From positions 1 to 8,487 of the forward strand of contig JAHEHQ010000101.1 of NCBI GenBank assembly GCA_024644505.1: a DNA stretch of 8,487 bases. Reading direction: 5' to 3'. The translations under genes and the position numbers were made by a program. Below are positions 1 through 5,600 of this stretch, in pieces. Source of the stretch: Gammaproteobacteria bacterium. Lineage in GTDB: Bacteria > Pseudomonadota > Gammaproteobacteria > Chromatiales > Chromatiaceae. Positions within the stretch are counted from its first letter, which is position 1. Each line of letters starts with the position of its first letter. The notes below the pieces were generated by a model. That model made no database searches. It had not been told where the DNA came from and saw only the letters and a list, made by a program, of their open reading frames with translations.

Positions 1-2028
1 GGCAAGAGTCTGCCGCAGGCGGTAACAATTGCCGTGGGGCAGCTGCCGGAAGACGGGCATTGGGAACCGGAGTCCTCGGCCCCGGCTGCCTTTACAGTGC
101 AACCGCAGCCATTCAACACCGTTCAACAGCAGCCTCCGATCAACAATCCCTTTGCGGCATCGACCGATACGCTGCCGATCGATGCCGGTACGGGTCCGTT
201 TGTACAACTGTCCAAGGGCCCGGCTCCCGCAGATGGGACCGTGATGGCATCGTCTCTGACTGCGCCTGAGGATTCGGAGCAGGCCATACACCGGCAATCC
301 ACTGCTGTGCCGCAGCCTGTTATCAAGCTGCCTTCATCAACGGCAGTTGGGTCCTCAGACCCGCGGCAGGCCGGCATGCCCGGTAAAACAGTCTCGCCCG
401 CGACGACTGTCACCGGGTCAACCGGGTTACTGCAGGGTACGGCATCCGGTGTGGTGCGGCAGCCAGCAGTTTCCGGTGCAGATAACGGGCCGGTTGCACC
501 CGCATCGCCAGGCAATGCCCCATCGGCCGTGACCGGACACTTTACCCCGAACATCCGCGTCCCCGTTTCGGGAACGGTGCAGCAGCCCCTGACCCGCGAA
601 CAGGCAGTTTCAACCCAGTCCACAGCGATTCATTCCGCCGTTTCAGGAATCATGAATCACGCCTCACCCACGGATTTGCCGTCGCCATCTCAGTCCACGA
701 CAGTCCAGCCCAGCTCAGCGGCGCATCCAGAGGGTATCACTGCCGGTCTTAATCATGTTTTGCCGCAAACCCAGATGCCCGGTCCGGATGGTGGGAGGGT
801 CGTGGCGCCGTCATCCCCGGATCTTGTGAGCCGGACGGTAATCCCTGAGCCTGTCACGAACAGCCGCGTTTCGACCGGGGAAAACCCTTATCAGACCGGT
901 CGTGCGGAAGCGGCGTCGCCTGCGCTTCAGGCAACGGCCGCGGTGCCCGTCAATCCCGTCAGCACACCGGAACCGGGAACGGCCGTCACGGGTACGGCAC
1001 GATTCGTCCATCCATTGAGCATGTCGGATCAGAACAGGGCGCAGTCCATGCCTGCCTCTCCAGACAAACCGGCTCAGACAATGGGCGGTGAAGGGGAGAA
1101 CGCCGTTCGCATCCCGGTTGCGGAAAATCTGCTGAGGCCCGATCGAGCGGGTTCGGTGGCGCCTTCGCAACCGGTACCGGGCCTGTCGGTCCCGGCAAAC
1201 GGCACCACATCGGATACGATTCAGGCCGCAGGCACGCTTGCCCGAATGCTGACACAGCCCATGGTTTCGGATACCCCCCCCGCTTCCACGTCAAGGGCGC
1301 CCGCAGGGACGACTCCTTACCCTGAGGCTGTCACCCAGACAGTGATAGCCGCGGGTCGCACGACCCCGGTCATGCCGGCCACGGACAACCTGATTCAACC
1401 TGTAAAGCAGGATCTGGCAGCCATGCAGCAATTCACAACCGTCACGTCCACGACAGCGGTTGCGTCGGATCAGGGAGCCCAGGCCTCTGCCGCGGCTGCC
1501 ATTTCCGGGGGTATGGGCGGCGCGGTGTCACAGACCGGCAGTTTGCTCCTTCAGCCCAGCGGTCCGGTCAATCTGAACCTGGAGGCACCGCTCGGCACCA
1601 GGGATTGGGGAGAGGCGGTCGGGGAACGAATCCTGTGGATGGTGGGACGGACCATTCAGGGTGCCACCCTGAGGGTAACGCCACCCCACCTGGGTTCCAT
1701 CGATATCCAGCTGACCATGCAGCAGGATCAGACCAGCGTCAGTTTTACCACCCAGAATGGTGCCGTGCGGGAAGCGCTGGAGGCGGCCATTCCGCGGCTT
1801 CGTGAGATGTTCGGGGAAAGCAATCTTCAGCTGGCCAACGTGGATGTCAGCCAGCGCCAGGCAGAAGACCAACGGGGAATGTGGGGCAATGAGGGGCGTG
1901 ACAAGGGGAACGGTCCGGAAATGGGAGAGGATGGCCATAGAGGCATGGTGGATTCCGGAAACGAGCCCACATCCCCGAACACCCTGGCCGATTCCAACAG
2001 CGACCGGCTGCTGGACTACTACGCCTGA
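1..2028 (+). CDS. fliK: Flagellar hook-length control protein FliK (5' end outside window)
   Basis: The frame is open from base 1 to a TGA at 2026-2028, giving 675 residues in the window; a GTG at 34 is an internal codon rather than a convincing start. FliK is the secreted molecular ruler that stops hook growth and switches the flagellar export gate to filament substrates. Residues 1 to about 515 (numbered from base 1) are low-complexity and rich in Pro, Ser, Thr, Ala, Gln and Val, typical of the poorly conserved ruler region. Residues about 522-620 match the conserved FliK C-terminal (Flg_hook) domain: a segment LRVTPPHLGSIDIQL, then a strand with VSFTT, a helix VREALEAAIPRLREMF and a final strand LQLANVDVS. 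A hydrophilic tail rich in Gly, Glu and Asp follows. No other flagellar gene is visible next to it. The family assignment rests on the C-terminal domain; the N-terminal part cannot be assigned by sequence alone. Confidence 0.85.
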   Translation, partial: GKSLPQAVTIAVGQLPEDGHWEPESSAPAAFTVQPQPFNTVQQQPPINNPFAASTDTLPIDAGTGPFVQLSKGPAPADGTVMASSLTAPEDSEQAIHRQSTAVPQPVIKLPSSTAVGSSDPRQAGMPGKTVSPATTVTGSTGLLQGTASGVVRQPAVSGADNGPVAPASPGNAPSAVTGHFTPNIRVPVSGTVQQPLTREQAVSTQSTAIHSAVSGIMNHASPTDLPSPSQSTTVQPSSAAHPEGITAGLNHVLPQTQMPGPDGGRVVAPSSPDLVSRTVIPEPVTNSRVSTGENPYQTGRAEAASPALQATAAVPVNPVSTPEPGTAVTGTARFVHPLSMSDQNRAQSMPASPDKPAQTMGGEGENAVRIPVAENLLRPDRAGSVAPSQPVPGLSVPANGTTSDTIQAAGTLARMLTQPMVSDTPPASTSRAPAGTTPYPEAVTQTVIAAGRTTPVMPATDNLIQPVKQDLAAMQQFTTVTSTTAVASDQGAQASAAAAISGGMGGAVSQTGSLLLQPSGPVNLNLEAPLGTRDWGEAVGERILWMVGRTIQGATLRVTPPHLGSIDIQLTMQQDQTSVSFTTQNGAVREALEAAIPRLREMFGESNLQLANVDVSQRQAEDQRGMWGNEGRDKGNGPEMGEDGHRGMVDSGNEPTSPNTLADSNSDRLLDYYA

Positions 2029-2147
2029 GGATCTGTCTTTTATCGATATCCGCAGGGATGCGGCTAGCTTTGTGATCCCATGTTTTTTCGGTGTGCCCCT
2101 TCTACACACCTGTGCCTCCGGTTTCCTGTTTCTTCCTTCAGTCCCGC

Positions 2148-2180
2148 GTGCTGTACTCATTATTAAAATGAGCGCAGCAC
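2148..2180. repeat. Imperfect inverted repeat upstream of lapA
   Basis: The outer arms GTGCTG (2148-2153) and CAGCAC (2175-2180) pair perfectly. The inner arms CTCATT (2156-2161) and AATGAG (2167-2172) also pair perfectly around a 5-base loop ATTAA. The two blocks are separated by TA on one side and CG on the other, giving one wobble pair and one mismatch. The result is a hairpin of about 13 pairs. It is not followed by a T-tract, so it is a poor intrinsic terminator. Its position just before a possible -10 box would also suit an operator or a small repetitive palindrome. Confidence 0.6.
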
Positions 2181-2189
2181 TAGTATGAT
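2160..2189 (+). promoter_or_regulatory. Possible sigma-70 promoter for lapAB
   Basis: TATGAT at 2184-2189 matches five of six bases of the -10 consensus. A weak -35, TTATTA, lies at 2160-2165 with an 18-base spacer. Transcription would start near 2196, leaving a leader of about 36 bases before lapA. The -35 and spacer fall inside the inverted repeat at 2148-2180. The -35 match is poor, so this remains tentative. Confidence 0.3.
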
Positions 2190-2231
2190 AAAGGCATTTA
2201 CGATCGGGGCTGTACGGGGAGGCCACGGAAA

Positions 2232-2519
2232 GTGCGACTAATAAGACTGATACTGTTTCTTCTGGTGATGCTGGCTGGGGTGGCGCTTGCGGTAATGAAT
2301 GCCGACCTCGTCAACCTGAACTACTATTTTGGATCACGGGAATTGCCGTTGTCCGTGCTGTTGGTGGGCGCGGTCTTCGTGGGGGCAATCCTGGGCATGG
2401 TGGCGGGACTGGGAGGCATGATGCGGGTTAAGCGGGAAAATGCCGATCTGCGGAAACAGGCCCGACTGGCATCCGAAGAGGTCAATAATCTGAGATCCCT
2501 TCCGATCAAGGACCACTAA
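2232..2519 (+). CDS. lapA: LapA (YciS, DUF1049) inner-membrane protein of the LPS assembly pair
   Basis: This protein of 95 residues has the LapA/YciS pattern: a first membrane helix at about residues 3-21, the conserved stretch VNLNYYFG at 27-34, a second membrane helix at about 39-63 with several small residues, and a charged, coiled-coil-like cytoplasmic tail at 66-90. The start is GTG at 2232, supported by a strong Shine-Dalgarno GGGGAGG at 2216-2222 with 9 bases of spacing. In E. coli, LapA partners LapB at the inner membrane; LapB guides LpxC to FtsH and so controls LPS synthesis. The stop lies 2 bases before lapB, so the two are almost certainly co-transcribed. Identity is strong because family, length and gene order agree. 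Confidence 0.92.
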   Translation: MRLIRLILFLLVMLAGVALAVMNADLVNLNYYFGSRELPLSVLLVGAVFVGAILGMVAGLGGMMRVKRENADLRKQARLASEEVNNLRSLPIKDH

Positions 2520-2521
2520 TT

Positions 2522-3691
2522 GTGATGGAACTGCTCTGGCTGTTGCTGCCCGTCGCCGCCGCTTCCGGCTGGCTGGCTGCAAAGCGCAGCGGCAAACCCA
2601 GGGAAGCGCCCGGATACAACGGGACGCCTTCCTATTTCCGGGGTCTGAATTATCTGTTGAACGAGCAGCCCGACAAGGCAATCGATGTTTTCGTGGAGAT
2701 GCTTGAAGTCGACAGTGAAACCGTGGAGACACACCTCGCGTTGGGCAATCTGTTCAGACGCCGTGGTGAAGTGGATAGAGCCATAAGGATCCATCAGAAT
2801 CTGATTGCCAGACCGACGCTGAGTCGTGATCAGCGTGCCCAGGGCCTGCTCGAACTGGGGCAGGATTATATGCGGGCAGGGCTGTTTGACAGGGCCGAAA
2901 ACCTGTTTACCGAACTCGGCGAGATGAACATGTACCAGGAACAGGCGCTGGAGAATCTTCGCGTTATCTATCAGCAGGAGAAGGATTGGGAAAAGTGTCT
3001 TCAGGTGAGCGCCCGGCTTGAACAGCTCTCCGGGCAGTCGCTGGGGACAGAGCGTGCGCACTTCTACTGTGAACTGGCGGAGGAGGCCCTGTCGGCAAAA
3101 GATAACGATCAGGCAAGGTCGCTTCTAAAAAAGGCCCAGGGCTGTGATGCCAACTGCGTCCGCGCGACCCTTCTCCTGGGCGAGCTGGAGGCCGCTGCGG
3201 GATCCTGCAAGGCAGCGATACGGACATTCAAGCGAATCGAGAACCAGGATCTCACCTACATGGCCGAAGCGCTCCCGACGCTGCTGGCCTGCTACAGACA
3301 GGTTGGAAGTCAGAACGAGCTGATGGACTATCTGCATCATCTTGTCGAGCGGGGCTCAGGTATCGCGACTGCGCTGGCTCTGGTGGACCTGATCCAGGAG
3401 GAAGAGGGTGAAAAGAGCGCCCTGCGTTTTCTCAACGACCATCTGCAGCGCCACCCTGACCTGGAGGGACTGGATCGCCTGATCGGGCTCAATCTCAGTG
3501 CCGGGGGGAAACGCGCAACCGAAACGCTGGGCATACTTCAACAGCTGCTCGGACGGCTACTGGAAGAGCACCCCTCCTATCTCTGCAACCATTGTGGTTT
3601 CACTGCCAAGATGCTGCACTGGCAGTGTCCCGGGTGCCAGTGGTGGGGCAGCATTAAGCCGGTTCGAGGCCCTGGGCAGGGAAAGCACTAG
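2522..3691 (+). CDS. lapB: LapB (YciM), TPR adaptor controlling LpxC turnover and LPS assembly
   Basis: The product has 389 residues, the same length as E. coli LapB as I recall it, and aligns along its whole length. It has an N-terminal membrane anchor (about residues 2-20, MELLWLLLPVAAASGWL) and tetratricopeptide repeats over about 35-340, including LGNLFRRRGEVDRAIRIHQ, LGQDYMRAGLFDRAENLF and AHFYCELAEEAL. A C-terminal rubredoxin-like metal site has C355, C358, C369 and C372, followed by SIKPVRG. LapB binds LpxC and FtsH at the cytoplasmic face and promotes LpxC degradation, balancing LPS with phospholipid. The GTG at 2522 is preferred over the ATG at 2525: AAGGA at 2508-2512 is 9 bases from the GTG, and the resulting MMELL start matches the MLELL start of the E. 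coli protein. The stop codon lies inside a perfect palindrome. Confidence 0.95.
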   Translation: MMELLWLLLPVAAASGWLAAKRSGKPREAPGYNGTPSYFRGLNYLLNEQPDKAIDVFVEMLEVDSETVETHLALGNLFRRRGEVDRAIRIHQNLIARPTLSRDQRAQGLLELGQDYMRAGLFDRAENLFTELGEMNMYQEQALENLRVIYQQEKDWEKCLQVSARLEQLSGQSLGTERAHFYCELAEEALSAKDNDQARSLLKKAQGCDANCVRATLLLGELEAAAGSCKAAIRTFKRIENQDLTYMAEALPTLLACYRQVGSQNELMDYLHHLVERGSGIATALALVDLIQEEEGEKSALRFLNDHLQRHPDLEGLDRLIGLNLSAGGKRATETLGILQQLLGRLLEEHPSYLCNHCGFTAKMLHWQCPGCQWWGSIKPVRGPGQGKH

Positions 3692-3712
3692 TGTGCTGAG
3701 TCAGCACACTAG
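3688..3712. repeat. Perfect 25-base palindrome overlapping the lapB stop codon
   Basis: The arm CTAGTGTGCTGA at 3688-3699 is the exact reverse complement of TCAGCACACTAG at 3701-3712, around a single central G at 3700. As RNA it would fold with a loop of at least 3 bases and an 11-bp stem. The TAG stop of lapB (3689-3691) lies in the left arm. No T-tract follows, so it is not a standard terminator. It could limit readthrough into pyrF, stabilise the lapAB message, bind a dimeric protein, or be a mobile repeat remnant. It shares the GTGCTG/CAGCAC arms with the repeat at 2148-2180. Confidence 0.8.
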
Positions 3713-3753
3713 GGACGGTTTGCACCAATTTCATGAAAACAGGATCTGGTAAC

Positions 3754-4467
3754 ATGGCAAATATCGATAAGAACCCCCGTGTCATCGTCGCGCTGGATTA
3801 TCCGGCGGCGGAGCCTGCGTTGGAACTCGTGGCCGGACTGGACCCTTCACTGTGCAGGCTCAAGGTGGGCAAGGAGATGTTCACCCGGCTCGGCCCCGGT
3901 TTCGTGGAGAACCTGACGGCGCGTGGATTCGAAGTGTTCCTCGACCTGAAATTCCATGACATACCCAATACGGTGGCGGCTGCCTGTGGCGCCGCCGCGG
4001 ACCTGGGCGTATGGATGATCAACCTGCATGCCTCCGGCGGGCGGCGCATGATGGAGACTGCGATGGAACGCCTTGAGCAAAGGTCGGCCAGGCCGCTCCT
4101 GGTGGCGGTCACCATTCTCACCAGTCTCGGCGATGCGGATATCGCGGAGGTGGGTTATGGGGGGACGACCGCAGAAAGTGTATTGCGACTGGCAAGGCTG
4201 ACGGGACAATCGGGGCTCGATGGTATTGTCTGTTCCCCAAGGGAGGCTTCCGAGGTGAGGCGCGAACTGGGTGAGGATTTTCTCCTGGTGACACCGGGGG
4301 TAAGACCAGCGAGTGCCTCGCAGGACGACCAGAAGCGGGTGATGACGCCCCTGGATGCCCTGAACAACGGTGCCGACATGCTGGTAATAGGGCGTCCGGT
4401 CACCGCATCCGCAGATCCCCTCGGAAGCCTTAGGACAATTCAGGACAGTATTGCCGCCTTCGTTTGA
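3754..4467 (+). CDS. pyrF: Orotidine 5'-phosphate decarboxylase PyrF
   Basis: PyrF converts orotidine 5'-monophosphate to UMP, the last step of de novo pyrimidine synthesis, in the cytoplasm. Counting from the ATG at 3754 the protein has 237 residues, close to the usual bacterial group I length of about 230-245. The signature DLKFHDIPNT holds the family's catalytic Asp-Lys-Asp set (D64, K66, D69). RLKVGKEMF at 35-43 supplies the first substrate-side lysine. VTPGVRP and VIGRPVTAS near the C-terminus are the phosphate-binding loops of the TIM barrel. An in-frame ATG at 3733 would add 7 residues but has no Shine-Dalgarno, whereas AGGA at 3741-3744 sits 9 bases before 3754. It follows lapB by 62 bases, as in the E. 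coli lapA-lapB-pyrF order, and is probably in the same operon, although the palindrome at 3688-3712 lies between them. Confidence 0.95.
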   Translation: MANIDKNPRVIVALDYPAAEPALELVAGLDPSLCRLKVGKEMFTRLGPGFVENLTARGFEVFLDLKFHDIPNTVAAACGAAADLGVWMINLHASGGRRMMETAMERLEQRSARPLLVAVTILTSLGDADIAEVGYGGTTAESVLRLARLTGQSGLDGIVCSPREASEVRRELGEDFLLVTPGVRPASASQDDQKRVMTPLDALNNGADMLVIGRPVTASADPLGSLRTIQDSIAAFV

Positions 4468-4492
4468 CAAGCCGGTGATGACTGGCTAATGT
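4464..4492 (+). promoter_or_regulatory. Possible sigma-70 promoter for the comEA-like gene
   Basis: A consensus -35 TTGACA at 4464-4469 overlaps the pyrF stop codon. TAATGT (4487-4492) follows with a 17-base spacer, and GCTAAT (4485-4490) is an alternative -10 with a 15-base spacer. The -35 is perfect but both -10 options match only three or four bases. A start near 4498 would place the tandem hairpins at 4498-4531 at the very 5' end of the transcript. Confidence 0.4.
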
Positions 4493-4497
4493 TTAAC

Positions 4498-4533
4498 AGC
4501 CCCTGAACGGGGCTTCCGGACAGGAGTCCGGGA
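4498..4533 (+). promoter_or_regulatory. Two tandem hairpins between pyrF and the comEA-like gene
   Basis: The first hairpin pairs AGCCCC (4498-4503) with GGGGCT (4509-4514) around TGAAC. The second, which starts immediately after it, pairs CCGGAC (4516-4521) with GTCCGG (4526-4531) around AGGA and can be extended by a wobble and a T-A pair to 4514/4533. Neither is followed by a clear T-tract (TTCC and GATTGATG). They may end the pyrF transcript weakly, or form a stable 5' structure on the comEA-like mRNA if the promoter at 4464-4492 is real. Confidence 0.5.
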
Positions 4534-4561
4534 TTGATGACAACATAAAGGAGAATCAACC

Positions 4562-4840
4562 ATGGAAAGGTTCACACGGATGTGTGTATTGCTTATCGCC
4601 CTGCTGGTTTCGGGACCGGGACTGGCCAATACCATTGACATCAATACCGCCGACGCGCAGACACTCGCAACGGGCCTGACAGGCGTTGGCGAGGCCAAGG
4701 CCAGGGCTATCGTCACCTACCGGGATCAGAACGGCCCCTTCAAGAGCCCCGACGATCTAAAGCAGGTAAAGGGGATCGGTGACCAAATCCTGGAACTGAA
4801 CCGCGGCACTATCAGTACGGGTGGCGCAGCAAAACCCTAA
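4562..4840 (+). CDS. ComEA-like helix-hairpin-helix protein, exported
   Basis: This protein of 92 residues carries a signal peptide (positively charged MERFTR, hydrophobic core about residues 8-19, probable cleavage after GLA at about 22) and one ComEA-type helix-hairpin-helix domain. IDINTADAQTL at 25-35 leads into the first motif LTGVGEAKARAIVTYR (39-54). NGPFKSPDDL is followed by the second motif VKGIGDQILELN (69-80). A strong Shine-Dalgarno AAGGAG at 4548-4553 fixes the ATG at 4562. ComEA proteins bind double-stranded DNA in the periplasm and pull it through the outer membrane during natural transformation. Many proteobacteria also carry short stand-alone copies like this one whose role is untested, and no other competence gene is visible here. 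It ends with its own terminator. The domain call is firm; a competence role is only possible. Confidence 0.85.
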   Translation: MERFTRMCVLLIALLVSGPGLANTIDINTADAQTLATGLTGVGEAKARAIVTYRDQNGPFKSPDDLKQVKGIGDQILELNRGTISTGGAAKP

Positions 4841-4863
4841 CAGTGAGTTAGTTTGATCACACG

Positions 4864-4886
4864 CGGGCGCATTCAGCGCCCGTTTT
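4864..4886 (+). terminator. Intrinsic terminator after the comEA-like gene
   Basis: A perfect 7-bp GC-rich stem pairs CGGGCGC (4864-4870) with GCGCCCG (4876-4882) around the loop ATTCA, followed directly by TTTT (4883-4886). It lies 24 bases after the comEA-like stop codon. Confidence 0.8.
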
Positions 4887-4940
4887 ACTTGGTGCGACAG
4901 GCGTAACTCACCCCCAAGAGCGCCTTCCTGACTCAAACCC

Positions 4941-4957
4941 ATAGACCACCGGTCTGT
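4941..4957 (-). terminator. Weak possible terminator downstream of the cytochrome c gene
   Basis: AGACC (4943-4947) pairs with GGTCT (4951-4955) around a 3-base loop and extends by one wobble and one A-T pair. On the minus strand it lies just past the cytochrome stop codon, but only GGGTTTG follows, so the T-tract is poor. Confidence 0.3.
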
Positions 4958-4960
4958 CTG

Positions 4961-5383
4961 TTATTTCTGTATACTGGCCAAATAAAATACCAGCTCGAGA
5001 ATACGCGCTTCGACCTCCTTGGCATACCTCGGATCCAAGGAACCGTATTTCTCGTTCACCTCCATTCCGTATCTGTCACCCCACACGGGCATATCAGCCG
5101 ACCCATGTGCCCTGTTGCCTGCTGGATCCTGGATCAGTGTAAAAACCTGCTTGTAAGGGTAAGTACCACCGTTCCTCTGCGCGATCATTGTCAGATCAGG
5201 GGGAGACTTCTTCATGAAATCCATAAACGGCGCGTTTTGCCCGGTTCCATCCATGCCATGACATGCCGCACAGTTCTTTTGAAATTCAAGCTTCCCGATA
5301 CTGTCCATCTCAGCGATCGCCAATACCGGCAGAGCAAGCATTATCGCAGCTGCAAATAAAATAAACTTTTTCAATCGGCGCAT
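4961..5383 (-). CDS. Periplasmic monoheme c-type cytochrome
   Basis: The protein has 140 residues. Its signal peptide is MRRLKKFILFAAAIMLALPV..., with probable cleavage after AIA at about residue 24, so the mature protein is periplasmic. The heme c motif is CAACH (C38, C41, H42), followed by GMDGTGQNAPF as in class I cytochromes. M98 in ADMPVWGDRY is the likely second axial ligand. The C-terminal helix VEARILELVFYLASIQ closes the fold. The start at 5383 is chosen because AAGGAG lies 7 bases upstream on the minus strand; an in-frame ATG at 5413 would put 10 residues before the signal peptide. It should act as a soluble electron carrier or the heme subunit of a periplasmic redox enzyme, but no partner gene is adjacent. 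It is divergent from the lipoprotein gene and transcribed alone. The exact subfamily is not recognised. Confidence 0.88.
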   Translation of the reverse strand: MRRLKKFILFAAAIMLALPVLAIAEMDSIGKLEFQKNCAACHGMDGTGQNAPFMDFMKKSPPDLTMIAQRNGGTYPYKQVFTLIQDPAGNRAHGSADMPVWGDRYGMEVNEKYGSLDPRYAKEVEARILELVFYLASIQK

Positions 5384-5600
5384 CAGAATTCTCCTTGATC
5401 CATTATTTCCCATTAAAAAATACTACCACCCCATTTGAAGCATAGTCGTTATCCAATGGTTATTTATGAAGCTATTACGACTTAGTTGATGTACAGCATG
5501 GATATTTCCAATTCGTTGGATAGCACTATTAATTATGCTGACCTGGAACTATGTCTACCTTATGGCCGTCATGAAAACTTACTGCTTTAGGAAGATTCCT
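5384..5600. other. AT-rich divergent intergenic region
   Basis: These bases separate the cytochrome gene from the preferred lipoprotein start and must hold both promoters. The region is clearly more AT-rich than its surroundings. A short hairpin TCCAA-TTCG-TTGGA (5507-5520) has a UUCG-type tetraloop. I found no pair of -35 and -10 boxes on either strand good enough to report. If the ATG at 5535 were the true start of the lipoprotein gene, the gap would shrink to 151 bases. Confidence 0.5.

Larger units (their letters stand above)
2029..2231. other. Intergenic region fliK-lapA
   Basis: This gap of 203 bases holds no credible gene. It contains a 6-bp stem GGTGTG/CACACC (2090-2095 with 2105-2110, 9-base loop) directly after a run of six T, so it is not a plus-strand terminator. 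It also holds a larger imperfect hairpin at 2148-2180 and a possible -10 box at 2184-2189, described separately. No classical intrinsic terminator for fliK is visible. Confidence 0.6.

Noticed and set aside
123..623. Open frame of 166 codons on the minus strand inside fliK
   Set aside because: It is antisense to the low-complexity GC-rich fliK region, has Cys/Gly/Arg-rich composition without any recognisable motif, and no plausible ribosome site.
2083..2110. T-run with stem GGTGTG/CACACC as a fliK terminator
   Set aside because: The T-run precedes the stem on the plus strand, and no A-run follows or precedes it in the way a minus-strand terminator would need.
1757..2188. Plus-strand frame of 143 codons overlapping the fliK end and the intergenic region
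   Set aside because: It is out of frame with FliK, starts inside the conserved domain, and has no Shine-Dalgarno or family features.
1528..2226. Open frame of 232 codons on the minus strand covering the fliK 3' end and the gap
   Set aside because: Most of it is antisense to the well-conserved FliK C-terminal domain, and its product shows no domain or signal.
2516..3061. Open frame of 181 codons antisense to lapB
   Set aside because: lapB on the other strand is full length and strongly conserved; this frame is a compositional shadow.
3733..3753. Upstream in-frame ATG as the pyrF start
   Set aside because: It has no Shine-Dalgarno, and the extra residues do not resemble the family N-terminus; the ATG at 3754 has a well-spaced AGGA.
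3847..4470. Open frame of 207 codons antisense to pyrF
   Set aside because: PyrF on the plus strand has intact catalytic motifs and a good start; the antisense frame has none.
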